Assembly (NCBI RefSeq): GCF_013179555.1
Contig: NZ_JABMCR010000001.1
Location: 1-57,358 of the forward strand
Source: Bacillus haikouensis
GTDB taxonomy: Bacteria > Bacillota > Bacilli > Bacillales > Bacillaceae_B
Direction: 5' to 3'
Length of the DNA stretch: 57,358 nt
Each line of letters begins with the position of its first letter. Position 1 is the first letter of the stretch. Of the stretch, positions 1 through 7,988 are shown piece by piece. The notes beneath the pieces are model-generated. The model was not told the origin of the DNA. It searched no databases and saw only the letters and a list, made by a program, of their open reading frames with translations. The translations under genes and the position numbers were made by a program.

Positions 1-153
1 GAAGTGACCAAACACGGAAAAGTTAAATACGTTTCCTCTAATCCTTTATTCAAAGGAAAGGACAAACAACAGTATTTTCACGATTCCCTTCATCCGAATG
101 GAAAAGGCTATGAACTCATGGCAGAACAAATCATGAAAGAATACAATTTCTAG
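1..153 (+). CDS. SGNH/GDSL-type hydrolase, C-terminal fragment (cut by window edge)
   Basis: The first 50 codons are open in frame 1 and end at TAG 151-153. The fragment contains DSLHPNGKGYELMAEQI, which matches the C-terminal Asp-x-x-His block that carries the catalytic Asp and His of SGNH/GDSL esterases. The Ser-Gly-Asn part and any signal peptide lie outside the window, so substrate and location cannot be judged. The gene is followed by a long non-coding stretch with a terminator at 460-490. Confidence 0.62.
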   Translation, partial: EVTKHGKVKYVSSNPLFKGKDKQQYFHDSLHPNGKGYELMAEQIMKEYNF

Positions 154-459
154 TCAATGCTATTTAAGTTCCTGACGAAATACCTGACTGAATTAAGCGG
201 GAGGGATCGGCCAAAGTATTCTATCCGAAAGCAAGCGTTCAGAAACACTTCAAAAGAATAACCATACGATAAAATGAATGTTCATTCACTACCATTATAT
301 AAAAATAACCCTAAAATTCGACCGTGATTAATAAAAATTCGTCAAAATTAACAATTCCGTAATACCGTTTTAAATCTGTTGTAACACTAGTGAAACAATT
401 ATCGGGTAATATAGAAAGTAAGAAATTGACCCCCTTTTTAAGTAATAAATCCCGTAGAC

Positions 460-490
460 GACACAGGACTCGCCTGTGTCTATTTTTTTT
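460..490 (+). terminator. Intrinsic terminator
   Basis: An 8 bp perfect stem GACACAGG/CCTGTGTC with a 5 nt loop is followed by a run of T. It lies about 310 nt after the hydrolase and upstream of the Nudix operon promoter. The sequence 154-459 has no convincing ORF. Confidence 0.8.
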
Positions 491-604
491 GCTTTTTTTT
501 CTGTTATAGTGACATAGAGGGGGCTGTATTACTCGAAAAATGGAGAAGCCTGTCCATGATTAAATAAAGATGAATCGACTTTTTTTTACTTGCAGGCTGA
601 GACA

Positions 605-633
605 TTGTGGCTTGTCTGCAATCATAGTATAAT
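605..633 (+). promoter_or_regulatory. Probable SigA promoter of the Nudix-rapZ-glmR-whiA-crh operon
   Basis: TTGTGG (605-610), a 17 nt spacer and a perfect TATAAT (628-633) sit about 55 nt upstream of the first gene. No other good promoter is visible before 692. Confidence 0.6.
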
Positions 634-691
634 ATAAGGAATCAGAAAGGACTTGTAGTGGTCCTTTAGAACAAGACTCGAGGTGAAGGAC

Positions 692-1150
692 GTGCAGCGT
701 GTCACAAATTGCTTATATCTGGACGGAGACAAAGTACTCCTTCTCCAAAAGCCACGCCGGAATTGGTGGGTGGCACCGGGCGGCAAGATGGAGCAGGGTG
801 AATCGATTCGCGATGCGGTTATCCGTGAGTATCGCGAAGAGACAGGGATTTATTTGAAGAATCCTGACCTGAAAGGTGTCTTTACATTCATCATCAAAGA
901 CGGGGAAAAAGTGGTTTCAGAGTGGATGATGTTTTCCTTTTTTGCAACAGAAGCAGACGGGGTCAACCTTCAGGAGTCGGAAGAAGGAAAGATCAAATGG
1001 CACAAGTTTGAAGACATTAAGAATCTGCCGATGGCTGAAGGAGATTATCATATTCTCGATTATCTCCTGCACGGAAAGAAAACCATCTACGGAACATTTA
1101 CGTATACGCCTGATTTTAAGCTGTTATCATACCGCTTAGATCCGAGTTGA
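692..1150 (+). CDS. yvcI: Nudix hydrolase (YvcI-like)
   Basis: A 152 aa Nudix-family pyrophosphohydrolase, which would hydrolyse a nucleoside diphosphate linked to another moiety. The Nudix box is intact: GGKMEQGE, then REYREETGI, giving the G-x5-E-x7-REUxEExGU pattern at about residues 32-54. I prefer GTG 692 over the longer reading from GTG 683, because the Shine-Dalgarno-like AGGTGAAGG (681-689) overlaps the upstream codon and is placed for 692. It is the first gene of the operon with rapZ, glmR, whiA and crh, the same order as B. subtilis yvcI-yvcJ-yvcK-yvcL-crh. The natural substrate is not evident. Confidence 0.88.
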   Translation: MQRVTNCLYLDGDKVLLLQKPRRNWWVAPGGKMEQGESIRDAVIREYREETGIYLKNPDLKGVFTFIIKDGEKVVSEWMMFSFFATEADGVNLQESEEGKIKWHKFEDIKNLPMAEGDYHILDYLLHGKKTIYGTFTYTPDFKLLSYRLDPS

Positions 1151-1195
1151 AAAAAATAGATGAACACCATTTTAAGTTAAAAGCGGGGGAAGAGT

Positions 1196-2092
1196 ATGAG
1201 TACAGGTTCTACGAACGACGTACAATTAGTGATCATAACAGGAATGAGCGGGGCCGGTAAGACAGTCGCCATTCAAAGCTTTGAGGATTTAGGTTTTTTC
1301 TGCGTAGATAATTTGCCGCCGACTCTTCTGCCTAAATTTCTTGAACTGATGAAAGAGTCCGGTAATAAAATGGATAAAGTCGCGCTTGTGATGGACCTGC
1401 GTGGAAGGGAATTCTTCGATCACCTCTTCAAGGCGCTTGATGAACTGGGGGAAACCTCTTGGGTGACACCGCAGATTCTCTACCTTGATGCGGATGATTC
1501 TTCGCTTGTCAGACGCTACAAGGAAACGCGCCGTTCTCATCCTCTCGCTCCATCTGGCCTTCCGCTTGAAGGAATTAAACAGGAGCGGGAACTTCTGGAA
1601 GAATTGAAAGGGCGCGCACAGTTGATTTATACGACATCGACGATGAAACCGAGGGAGCTCCGCGAAAAGATCCTCACAGAGTTCTCGGTGAACAAGAAAT
1701 CGATTTTTACGGTGAATGTCATTTCATTCGGATTCAAGCATGGAATCCCGATCGATGCAGATCTCGTATTCGATGTGAGGTTCCTGCCGAATCCTCATTA
1801 TATCGATCATATGCGTCCGAAGACCGGTCTTGATGAAGAGGTCTCGACCTATGTGCTGAAATGGAATGAGACCAATAAGTTCCTTGAAAAAGTCACCGAT
1901 CTGCTTGCATTCATGCTCCCTCACTATAAACGTGAAGGGAAGAGCCAGCTCGTGGTGGCAATCGGCTGTACAGGCGGACAGCACCGCTCTGTTGCGCTTG
2001 CGGAACATATCGGCCACCATTTCGAAGATGATTATCATACAAAGATTTCTCATCGTGATATCGAAAAGAGAAAGGCTGTACAGACACCATGA
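1196..2092 (+). CDS. rapZ: RapZ/YvcJ nucleotide-binding protein
   Basis: A 298 aa P-loop protein with Walker A GMSGAGKT at residues 16-23 and the conserved C-terminal [10 protein letters not shown] signature near residue 257. The family is RapZ, which in Enterobacteria is an RNase adaptor controlling glmS mRNA through small RNAs. In Bacillus (YvcJ) it binds and hydrolyses nucleotide and influences competence. The length is typical. The stop overlaps the glmR start by 4 nt (ATGA), which implies translational coupling. Linkage to glmR fits a role around amino-sugar and cell-wall precursor supply. Confidence 0.95.
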   Translation: MSTGSTNDVQLVIITGMSGAGKTVAIQSFEDLGFFCVDNLPPTLLPKFLELMKESGNKMDKVALVMDLRGREFFDHLFKALDELGETSWVTPQILYLDADDSSLVRRYKETRRSHPLAPSGLPLEGIKQERELLEELKGRAQLIYTTSTMKPRELREKILTEFSVNKKSIFTVNVISFGFKHGIPIDADLVFDVRFLPNPHYIDHMRPKTGLDEEVSTYVLKWNETNKFLEKVTDLLAFMLPHYKREGKSQLVVAIGCTGGQHRSVALAEHIGHHFEDDYHTKISHRDIEKRKAVQTP

Positions 2093-3051
2093 CCACACTG
2101 CCAAAGGTTGTCGTTATCGGAGGGGGCACAGGACTGCCTGTCCTCCTGCGTGGACTGAAGCGTCATCCCGTCGATATTTCGGCAATTGTGACGGTTGCGG
2201 ATGATGGCGGAAGTTCAGGACGGCTTCGTGATTCTCTGGACATTCCTCCACCGGGGGACATCCGGAATGTACTGGCCGCCCTTTCAGAGGTGGAGCCGCT
2301 TGTGGAGCAGATGTTTCAACATCGGTTCGAAACCGAGAACGAACTTTCAGGTCATGCTTTGGGGAATCTGATCCTGGCCGCGCTCGCTTCGATTACGGGA
2401 GATTTTGCCCATGCCATCCAGGAAATGAGCCGTGTGCTGAATGTGAAGGGACAAGTGCTGCCTTCTGCGAATCAAAGCGTTATTTTAAATGCAGAGATGG
2501 AAGACGGCATGATCGTGACCGGAGAATCGGCCATTCCGAAAGCTGGTAAAAAGATTAAGCGTGTCTTTTTAAAACCTGATAATATCAAGCCGCTCGCAGA
2601 AACGCTTCGTGTCATCAAAGAGGCAGACTTGATTGTGATGGGGCCGGGAAGTCTGTACACAAGCATCATACCGAATCTCCTTGTACCCGGTATCGGAGAA
2701 GCAGTCTGCCGTTCGAAGGCAAAGAAGCTTTATATCTGCAACATCATGACCCAGGCGGGTGAGACGCTTGAATATACAGCAAGTGACCATATAGGTGCTT
2801 TGTGCAACCATATGGACTGCTCCTGCATCGATGCAATCCTTGTCAATAACAAGCAGGTGCCTTATGAAGTGCAGGCCAGGTATGATAAGGAACAGGCAAG
2901 TCCCGTACATTTTGATATCGATCGTTTGAATTCCATGGGACTAGAGGTTCTCGCTCATGATATACTTTCATATAATAATGGACTGGTACGTCATAATACA
3001 GAAAAAGTAGCCGCCATCATCCATTCATATATGGATTCATTCAAGAAATGA
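2089..3051 (+). CDS. glmR: GlmR/YvcK gluconeogenesis and cell-wall factor
   Basis: A 320 aa protein of the YvcK/CofD-like family. The N-terminal GGGTGLP loop (residues 11-17), [12 protein letters not shown] and [10 protein letters not shown] motifs are all present. In Bacillus the protein binds UDP-GlcNAc and stimulates GlmS, supporting peptidoglycan synthesis and growth on gluconeogenic carbon. The start codon overlaps the end of rapZ by 4 nt. No defect is visible. Confidence 0.95.
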   Translation: MTTLPKVVVIGGGTGLPVLLRGLKRHPVDISAIVTVADDGGSSGRLRDSLDIPPPGDIRNVLAALSEVEPLVEQMFQHRFETENELSGHALGNLILAALASITGDFAHAIQEMSRVLNVKGQVLPSANQSVILNAEMEDGMIVTGESAIPKAGKKIKRVFLKPDNIKPLAETLRVIKEADLIVMGPGSLYTSIIPNLLVPGIGEAVCRSKAKKLYICNIMTQAGETLEYTASDHIGALCNHMDCSCIDAILVNNKQVPYEVQARYDKEQASPVHFDIDRLNSMGLEVLAHDILSYNNGLVRHNTEKVAAIIHSYMDSFKK

Positions 3052-3107
3052 CAGAAGAAATTTCATTTGTAATAGATTGTGCAAGCGTTTGCTAGGAGGT
3101 GATGGGG

Positions 3108-4055
3108 ATGTCGTTTGCGTCAGAAACAAAAAAAGAACTAACAAATATTGAAATCAAGGATTGCTGTGCCAATGCTGAGTTATCAGCCCTCATCAGGATG
3201 AATGGCTCACTCTCCTTTTCAAATCAGATGCTCGTCGTGAATATCCAAACGGAAAACGCCGCGATTGCTAGAAGGATCTATACATTGATCAAAAAGGGAT
3301 ACGACACCCCAGTAGAGCTTTTAGTGCGTAAGAAAATGCGGCTGAAGAAGAACAACGTCTACATCGTGCGGATAAAAGAAGATACGAAAAAAATTCTCGA
3401 AGACCTGAAAATTCTTGGTGAAGGATTTACCTTCATCCATAATATTTCTGAGGATCTCACTAAAAAGAAATGCTGCAGACGATCCTATTTAAGAGGAGCT
3501 TTTCTGGCAGGGGGATCTGTGAACAATCCGGAAACCTCTTCCTATCATCTGGAGATTTTCTCCCTGTATGCCGAACACAACGAAGCGTTGTCGGAGCTGA
3601 TGAACACTTTCGGCTTGAACAGCAAGACGCTCGAGCGTAAGAAGGGATTCATAACGTATTTGAAAGAGGCTGAGAAAATAACCGAATTCCTCAATATCGT
3701 CGGAGCCCATAATTCACTCCTTCGATTCGAGGATGTGCGGATTGTCAGGGATATGCGCAACTCGGTGAACCGTCTAGTCAATTGTGAAACGGCCAACTTG
3801 AATAAAACAATAGGTGCTGCCTTAAGGCAGGTAGAAAACATTAAATTTATCGAAAAGCACGTCGGTCTGCAAGTACTTCCAGATAAATTGCGTGAAATCG
3901 CAGAGCTGAGAGTGACCTATCAGGACGTCACACTCAAAGAACTGGGTGAAATGGTCTCGGGTGGTACCATAAGTAAATCCGGAATAAACCACCGCTTGCG
4001 GAAAATCGATCAGATAGCTGAGAAAATCAGAGCGGGAGAGAGACTGATCAAATAA
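3108..4055 (+). CDS. whiA: WhiA, DNA-binding sporulation/division regulator
   Basis: A 315 aa WhiA protein. It has an N-terminal degenerate LAGLIDADG homing-endonuclease-like fold ([15 protein letters not shown] near residue 128) and a C-terminal helix-turn-helix. The start is ATG 3108 ([13 protein letters not shown]), 8 nt after a perfect AGGAGG (3094-3099). The upstream in-frame GTG 3099 and ATG 3102 overlap or abut that ribosome-binding site and are unlikely. In B. subtilis WhiA is a nucleoid-associated protein affecting division and membrane composition. Confidence 0.95.
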   Translation: MSFASETKKELTNIEIKDCCANAELSALIRMNGSLSFSNQMLVVNIQTENAAIARRIYTLIKKGYDTPVELLVRKKMRLKKNNVYIVRIKEDTKKILEDLKILGEGFTFIHNISEDLTKKKCCRRSYLRGAFLAGGSVNNPETSSYHLEIFSLYAEHNEALSELMNTFGLNSKTLERKKGFITYLKEAEKITEFLNIVGAHNSLLRFEDVRIVRDMRNSVNRLVNCETANLNKTIGAALRQVENIKFIEKHVGLQVLPDKLREIAELRVTYQDVTLKELGEMVSGGTISKSGINHRLRKIDQIAEKIRAGERLIK

Positions 4056-4082
4056 TCAGAACGACAAAGGGGAGAAATGAAA

Positions 4083-4340
4083 ATGGTAGAAAAACAAGTA
4101 GAGGTAAAATTGAAAACGGGTCTTCAGGCACGTCCGGCAGCCCTTTTCGTCCAGGAAGCGAACCGCTTCTCATCCGAAATCTTTTTGGAGAAAGACGGCA
4201 AGAAAGTGAATGCAAAAAGCATCATGGGACTCATGAGCCTTGCTATCAGTACAGGTTCTGAAATCACACTGGCTGCGGACGGCAGCGACGAAGATGAAGC
4301 AATCGCTGCACTTGAGAAGTTTGTAGGAAAAGAAGGATAA
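4083..4340 (+). CDS. crh: Crh, catabolite repression HPr-like protein
   Basis: An 85 aa HPr paralogue. With ATG 4083 as start, residue 15 is Gln (TGLQARPAA), where HPr has its phosphocarrier His15, and Ser46 is kept in AKSIMGL. That combination defines Crh: no PTS phosphotransfer, but phosphorylation at Ser46 by HPr kinase and action as a CcpA co-effector. The GGGGAG ribosome-binding site (4069-4074) is 8 nt from 4083 but only 2 nt from the upstream ATG 4077, so 4083 is chosen. It is the last gene of the operon and has its own terminator. Confidence 0.95.
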   Translation: MVEKQVEVKLKTGLQARPAALFVQEANRFSSEIFLEKDGKKVNAKSIMGLMSLAISTGSEITLAADGSDEDEAIAALEKFVGKEG

Positions 4341-4354
4341 GCTCAACATCACAA

Positions 4355-4387
4355 AGTCAACAGCCTTAAGGTTGTTGGCTTTTTTAT
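4355..4387 (+). terminator. Intrinsic terminator of the rapZ-crh operon
   Basis: An 11 bp stem AGTCAACAGCC/GGTTGTTGGCT with two wobble pairs, a TTAA loop and a T-run follows crh by 15 nt. Confidence 0.9.
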
Positions 4388-4409
4388 TATGGGATTGCTG
4401 CATTTTTAA

Positions 4410-4449
4410 AGCCAGTCCGAGATTGCGCTGACGCAGTCTCGGACTGGCT
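4410..4449. repeat. Perfect 18 bp hairpin between crh and clpP terminators
   Basis: The arms AGCCAGTCCGAGA and TCTCGGACTGGCT continue inward through a T-G wobble to TGCG/CGCA around a CTGA loop. It has no good T-run on either strand, so it is not a standard terminator. It sits between the convergent operons. Confidence 0.7.
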
Positions 4450-4466
4450 AATAGTCGCACTAAAAG

Positions 4467-4495
4467 AAAAACCCCGCCGGCCAAAGCCGACGGGG
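4467..4495 (-). terminator. Intrinsic terminator of clpP
   Basis: Read on the minus strand, CCCCGTCGGC and GCCGGCGGGG form a 10 bp GC-rich stem around a TTTG loop, followed by TTTTTC. It lies 18 nt after the clpP stop. Confidence 0.92.
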
Positions 4496-4513
4496 CAGAC
4501 TCTCCAAAAGAGA

Positions 4514-5110
4514 TTATTTGTTGTCCATTTCATTGCGAGTGATGATGCGGTCAATCAATCCGTATTCAAGAGCGCGTTCAGCTGTCATGAAGTTGTCGCG
4601 GTCTGTATCTTTTGAGATCACTTCAAGCGGCTGGCCTGTGCGGTCTGATAGGATTTGGTTCAGTTTCTCGCGAAGGAATAGAATGCGCTTCGCAGCGATT
4701 TCGATTTCTGTCGCCTGACCTTGTGCTCCGCCAAGAGGCTGGTGAATCATCACTTCTGCATTTGGAAGCGCAAGACGTTTGCCTTTTGCACCCGCTGCAA
4801 GAAGGAATGCACCCATGGAAGCAGCCATACCGATACAAATCGTTTGTACATCAGGCTTTATGTACTGGATTGTATCGTAGATCGCCATTCCGGCGGTAAT
4901 GCTTCCGCCAGGGGAGTTGATATAGATTGAGATATCTTTCTCAGGGTTTTCGGACTCCAAGAACAGAAGTTGTGCTACAATAGAGTTCGCCACATTATCG
5001 TCGATGCCGCTTCCGAGCATGATGACACGGTCTTTCAACAGACGTGAATAAATGTCGTAGGCACGTTCACCGCGGTTTGTTTGTTCAATAACTGTAGGAA
5101 TTAAGTTCAT
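4514..5110 (-). CDS. clpP: ClpP, ATP-dependent Clp protease proteolytic subunit
   Basis: A 198 aa serine peptidase of family S14 with the catalytic triad Ser98 (GMAASMGA), His123 (MIHQPLGG) and Asp172. The length is standard and the N-terminal [16 protein letters not shown] matches the family. It forms the tetradecameric chamber that works with ClpX and ClpC in general and regulatory proteolysis. The ribosome-binding site AAGGAGG is well placed. A CtsR operator overlaps its promoter, so it belongs to the class III heat-shock regulon. Confidence 0.98.
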   Translation of the reverse strand: MNLIPTVIEQTNRGERAYDIYSRLLKDRVIMLGSGIDDNVANSIVAQLLFLESENPEKDISIYINSPGGSITAGMAIYDTIQYIKPDVQTICIGMAASMGAFLLAAGAKGKRLALPNAEVMIHQPLGGAQGQATEIEIAAKRILFLREKLNQILSDRTGQPLEVISKDTDRDNFMTAERALEYGLIDRIITRNEMDNK

Positions 5111-5173
5111 CCTTCGTTCCTCCTTAGATACGCATTTTTCTTTTTAATAAATACATATTCACTTTGTACTGTA

Positions 5174-5203
5174 ATCATACACTGTTGGTCAATAAAGGTC
5201 AAA
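5174..5203 (-). promoter_or_regulatory. clpP promoter with overlapping CtsR operator
   Basis: On the minus strand TTGACC, a 17 nt spacer and TATGAT form a SigA promoter (+ coordinates 5174-5202). The direct heptad repeat GGTCAAT-AAA-GGTCAAA at 5187-5203 matches the CtsR consensus (RGTCAAA-nAn-RGTCAAA) with one mismatch and covers the -35. Confidence 0.88.
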
Positions 5204-5286
5204 CCTAACGCATCAGTGATTCTTACACTATGATAATCCTTTCTACATCATACCCATCCATTCCTTTTTTAAACAGAGAAAACGTA

Positions 5287-5315
5287 TTGCATTCATGGAA
5301 AAAGTATCTTATAAT
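5287..5315 (+). promoter_or_regulatory. Original tRNA-Arg promoter, now separated from the intact tRNA
   Basis: TTGCAT, a 17 nt spacer and a perfect TATAAT (5310-5315) lie 37 nt before the truncated 5' tRNA copy. This is inferred to be the native promoter of the tRNA-Arg gene before integration. It now reads into the 5' tRNA remnant and a terminator. Confidence 0.7.
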
Positions 5316-5349
5316 ATACTTTCGTACGATAGTTTTTCAGAAACCTATA

Positions 5350-5375
5350 CATGCCCTCGTGGTGCAACGGATAGC
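5350..5375 (+). repeat. attL: 26 bp copy of the 5' part of tRNA-Arg
   Basis: A 26 bp exact direct repeat with 19266-19291. It starts 3 nt before tRNA position 1 and covers the acceptor 5' strand, D-stem and D-loop (GCCCTCGTGGTGCAACGGAT and onward). Beyond 5375 the sequence leaves the tRNA (taaaagta instead of acgtaaga), so the tRNA copy here is truncated. Confidence 0.93.
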
Positions 5376-5418
5376 TAAAAGTAGATTCGTCCGTTATTAC
5401 ATGAGGTTCGACTATATG

Positions 5419-5467
5419 AGACCTTGTCTTTGTTGAGTTAAATCAACAAGGGCAAGGTCTTTTTTTC
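5419..5467 (+). terminator. Terminator insulating the integrase from the old tRNA promoter
   Basis: A long stem (AGACCTTG...TTTGTTGA pairing with TCAACAA...CAAGGTCT) with a GTTAAA-type loop is followed by seven or more T. It sits between the orphaned tRNA promoter and the integrase gene, so transcripts started at 5322 should end here. Confidence 0.88.
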
Positions 5468-5503
5468 GTTGCTATTCAAACTAAAATAGCATGAGGTGAT
5501 TAT

Positions 5504-6451
5504 GTGAAACGTCGAGGTAGAACGGTCTCTAATCTCGATATTCTGAGCGATTTAAAACAAGAAGAAGTTTCGTTTGAAGAAGCAGCAAGGCAATTCTTTA
5601 AGCATTGTAAAATCAAGGGGTTGAGTCATGATACGGTGTTGTTTTACCAAAAGGAATTGAAGCAATTAAGAAGAACGTTAGTGGACGTTGGAGCAAATGT
5701 CCTAATTGTGAGGTCAATTAAGACTGATCACATTGAAGACTTCATTGAAAATCAATTAGGACTCAAAAGAGCAATCTCCACCATTAATTGTAGATTGAGA
5801 GCTGGAAGAACATTCATGGAGTTTTGCTTGAAGAAGAACTTCATAGACAAGAATCCTTTTGATAACGTCTCACAACTAAAGGCAAGGCATGAAGTTGGAG
5901 CAACACTAAACAAACGACAACTAGAGAAGCTCCTCAAGGCTCCCAACATAACCGAATTTGTTGGATTAAGGGACTTAGCGATTATGTCCACTTTTGCTTA
6001 TACGGGAATTAGGCTTAAGGAATTATCCTCTCTGAGAACCAAAGACATTTCATTTGATGGTAAAGGAGAGGTAGTCATTCAACAAGCTAAGAATCGTTAT
6101 GGAAGAAGAATCCCTATGACGAAAAGACTTAGAACCATTCTCAAGGCTTATATGGGTGAGAGGGGAGTATTAGATACGGACGCTCTTTTTGTAAATGTAG
6201 AGAACCAACCAATCAACCCTAGAACTATACAAGAAAGGATAAAGTACTACGGCAATAAGACTGGTGTGAGCAAACAAGTTCAAGTATCTCCACACGTCTT
6301 TAGAAGAACGTTTTGTAGGTTAAAGGTTGAGTCTGGTGTTAACCTTTTTGTTCTTCAAAGGCTCACTGGACACTCTGATCTTGAAATGTTGAAGAGATAT
6401 GTTCAAATTTACGGAAAGGATTTAGAAATGGCGATAGAACAAGGATTCTAA
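5504..6451 (+). CDS. int: Tyrosine recombinase/integrase
   Basis: A 315 aa phage-type integrase. The N-terminal SAM-like core-binding domain (about residues 27-115) precedes the catalytic domain with Arg170 (TGIRLKEL), Lys196 in the beta-hairpin, His264 and Arg267 (HVFRRTF), His290 (LTGHSD) and nucleophile Tyr299. The third-motif HxLRH is HVFRR, a tolerated change. The start is GTG 5504 behind GAGGTGAT; the ATG two bases earlier is followed at once by a stop. It lies 128 nt inside attL and is inferred to catalyse integration into tRNA-Arg. Confidence 0.95.
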   Translation: MKRRGRTVSNLDILSDLKQEEVSFEEAARQFFKHCKIKGLSHDTVLFYQKELKQLRRTLVDVGANVLIVRSIKTDHIEDFIENQLGLKRAISTINCRLRAGRTFMEFCLKKNFIDKNPFDNVSQLKARHEVGATLNKRQLEKLLKAPNITEFVGLRDLAIMSTFAYTGIRLKELSSLRTKDISFDGKGEVVIQQAKNRYGRRIPMTKRLRTILKAYMGERGVLDTDALFVNVENQPINPRTIQERIKYYGNKTGVSKQVQVSPHVFRRTFCRLKVESGVNLFVLQRLTGHSDLEMLKRYVQIYGKDLEMAIEQGF

Positions 6452-6466
6452 CAAGGAGTGGTTCCA

Positions 6467-6562
6467 ATGAAAACAGTTGTTGAAGAGTTGATTGATTTTA
6501 TTGTAGACCTAGGACTTTCGCTTGAAGAAGTTAAGGAGATTATTGAGAACCTAGAAAGATAG
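6467..6562 (+). CDS. Small acidic protein, 31 aa
   Basis: ATG 6467 follows AAGGAGTGG with good spacing, 15 nt after the integrase stop. The translation is MKTVVEELIDFIVDLGLSLE and onward, ending at TAG 6560-6562. It is predicted almost wholly helical and acidic. Its position right after int suggests an excisionase-like or regulatory partner, but that is only positional inference. Confidence 0.55.
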   Translation: MKTVVEELIDFIVDLGLSLEEVKEIIENLER

Positions 6563-6572
6563 TATGCGATAA

Positions 6573-6695
6573 AAATAAAAGAAGCTCCAATCCAAGTCGG
6601 CAAACTTGGGTTAGAACTCCCTCGTGAGAAAAGATTGCGACCCTTTCTCGTGATAATTCTAACACATGGAGCTTCTTATTTGAAGGAGCTTATTT
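6573..6695 (+). ncRNA. Structured 5' leader with possible ribosome-binding-site switch
   Basis: Three helices can be drawn. P1 is AAGAAGCTCCA (6579-6589) with TGGAGCTTCTT (6667-6677), 11 bp. P2 is CCAAGT/ACTTGG (6592-6609) with loop CGGCAA. P3 is TTAGAA/TTCTAA (6611-6616, 6657-6662), enclosing P4 GAGAAA/TTTCTC. The 3' strand of P1 is repeated 17 nt later as GGAGCTT (6685-6691), overlapping the ribosome-binding site AAGGAG of the next gene. The 5' strand of P1 can therefore pair either with the decoy (site open) or with the site itself (closed). No known riboswitch class is recognised. Confidence 0.55.
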
Positions 6696-6698
6696 GTG

Positions 6699-7466
6699 AT
6701 GGAGAAATTACGGAGTTATCAAGCGTTTGACTCACTTGAAGAGTTAAACGAGTATGTCCATAATGTCCTCAAGAGCTTTGACCTCAATGAGAATACTAGT
6801 AAGGTATTCTTTGAGTTGAGCAAGTTTTCCGTCAAAGTGCTTGGAGTATGTTGGTTGAAGGTTGATACATTAGCTGATCGTGTTGGAGTATCTTACAAGA
6901 CTGCTCAACGTTGCTTGAAGTGTCTTGTTGACCTTGGGGTTATTCGACGTGTAGCTCAAATAAGAGTCAAGAATGGAGGGCAAGGTGCTTCGCTAACTAT
7001 TATGTGTCCTAGCGTGTTGACCTGCCGTGAGGAGAGTGTGGAGCCTTATGATACTTACAATCTGGAGCCATTTGAACAAAGCGAAACAATTACTTCTAAA
7101 ACAACAACTTCATTAAAAGATAACGTACTTGAAAACGACACGACCTTTATTGAAGGTACGGTTGACTCATGGTTCATTCGCATGAGTTCCCCCTTCTTCA
7201 ACAATAAGCTGATCAAGAAGCTATGGAAGAAGGCTCAACAATGCTTTGAATGGTATTGCTCCCTTCCTTACATAATCGACGAGGAGACCGTCACAAGAGC
7301 TTTTAAAGTCTCCGTGTATGCTTACAAGGTTAGAAGAGTAAAAGACTTTGGAGCTTATTTCTTCTCGACGTTGAGGAATATGATTGGGGACATTGAATCC
7401 GAATTAGAAGCTCAACAAAGACGGGAAGCAAAGTCTCCGTTGTTTTATGATTGGTTGAATGAATAA
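6699..7466 (+). CDS. Winged-helix DNA-binding protein, possible replication or regulatory protein
   Basis: A 255 aa protein with a winged helix-turn-helix at about residues 52-92 (DTLADRVGVSYKTAQRCLKC, then LGVIRR). A linker rich in Ser and Thr follows, then a helical C-terminal domain ending in many charged residues. This HTH type is common in plasmid and phage replication or copy-control proteins of Bacillaceae. No primase or helicase motif is seen. ATG 6699 is 10 nt after AAGGAG; GTG 6696 is an equal alternative. Translation may be controlled by the structured leader. Confidence 0.75.
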   Translation: MEKLRSYQAFDSLEELNEYVHNVLKSFDLNENTSKVFFELSKFSVKVLGVCWLKVDTLADRVGVSYKTAQRCLKCLVDLGVIRRVAQIRVKNGGQGASLTIMCPSVLTCREESVEPYDTYNLEPFEQSETITSKTTTSLKDNVLENDTTFIEGTVDSWFIRMSSPFFNNKLIKKLWKKAQQCFEWYCSLPYIIDEETVTRAFKVSVYAYKVRRVKDFGAYFFSTLRNMIGDIESELEAQQRREAKSPLFYDWLNE

Positions 7467-7614
7467 ACCTCCAGAATGCTCCAAATTGGACGAGAAGCTC
7501 TTTGAAGGATTTGGGTCAAGTATTCCCTTGGAGCTGCTCCTTGTCGTCCTACGTGGTTATATTCACGACTATATCAAAAGAGACTCGTTCGACTATATCA
7601 ATGGATATATCTGA
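7459..7614 (+). CDS. Small hypothetical protein, 51 aa
   Basis: The ATG at 7459 overlaps the end of the winged-helix gene by 8 nt. The product begins MNKPPECSKLDEKLFEGFGS and ends with two DYI repeats, at TGA 7612-7614. No Shine-Dalgarno sequence is obvious, so expression would rely on coupling. Function is not recognised. Between here and 7785 a possible TTG-initiated 19-codon ORF behind GAGGAGG (7673) is too short to call. Confidence 0.4.
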   Translation: MNKPPECSKLDEKLFEGFGSSIPLELLLVVLRGYIHDYIKRDSFDYINGYI

Positions 7615-7784
7615 TCATGTATTTTTCGTCTAGTTTTAAAAATATATTTGTACGAGGAGGACAACGAGTTTTGGACGCTTTTTTATCAATTGTAAAACTA
7701 AAGGAAAGAACGAGAGGAACGAGTGAGTAAGTGAGAGATTTCCCTTCGTTATGTTAAAATATAGAAAAAAGGAGGGTGAGAACG

Positions 7785-7955
7785 TTGGGAGAGTATCAAT
7801 ACAAGTGTTCTTGTGGTCAACCATATAACGTAAAACCAGAAGGAGATTATCCAATGAAAGACGAGTTTACAAGAATTTGTCCTTCGTGTGGTAAGACATT
7901 GACTTACAAAGCTTCTTGCATGTCTACGGATTGGGAATTTGAAAAAGTAAAATAA
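7785..7955 (+). CDS. Small zinc-ribbon protein, 56 aa
   Basis: A TTG start at 7785 lies behind a strong AAAGGAGGGTGA. The product carries CSC at residues 8-10 and CPSC at 32-35, with one further Cys at 45, which suggests a treble-clef or zinc-ribbon fold. It is too short to hold more than one domain. The gene has its own terminator. Its role in the element is unknown; small zinc proteins in phages often bind host polymerase or DNA. Confidence 0.6.
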   Translation: MGEYQYKCSCGQPYNVKPEGDYPMKDEFTRICPSCGKTLTYKASCMSTDWEFEKVK

Positions 7956-7963
7956 CGAATTAA

Positions 7964-7988
7964 AGGCACTCAATAAGGGTGTCTTTTT
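7964..7988 (+). terminator. Intrinsic terminator after the zinc-ribbon gene
   Basis: AGGCACTC/GGGTGTCT form an 8 bp stem with wobbles and an AATAA loop, followed by TTTTT. Confidence 0.8.
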
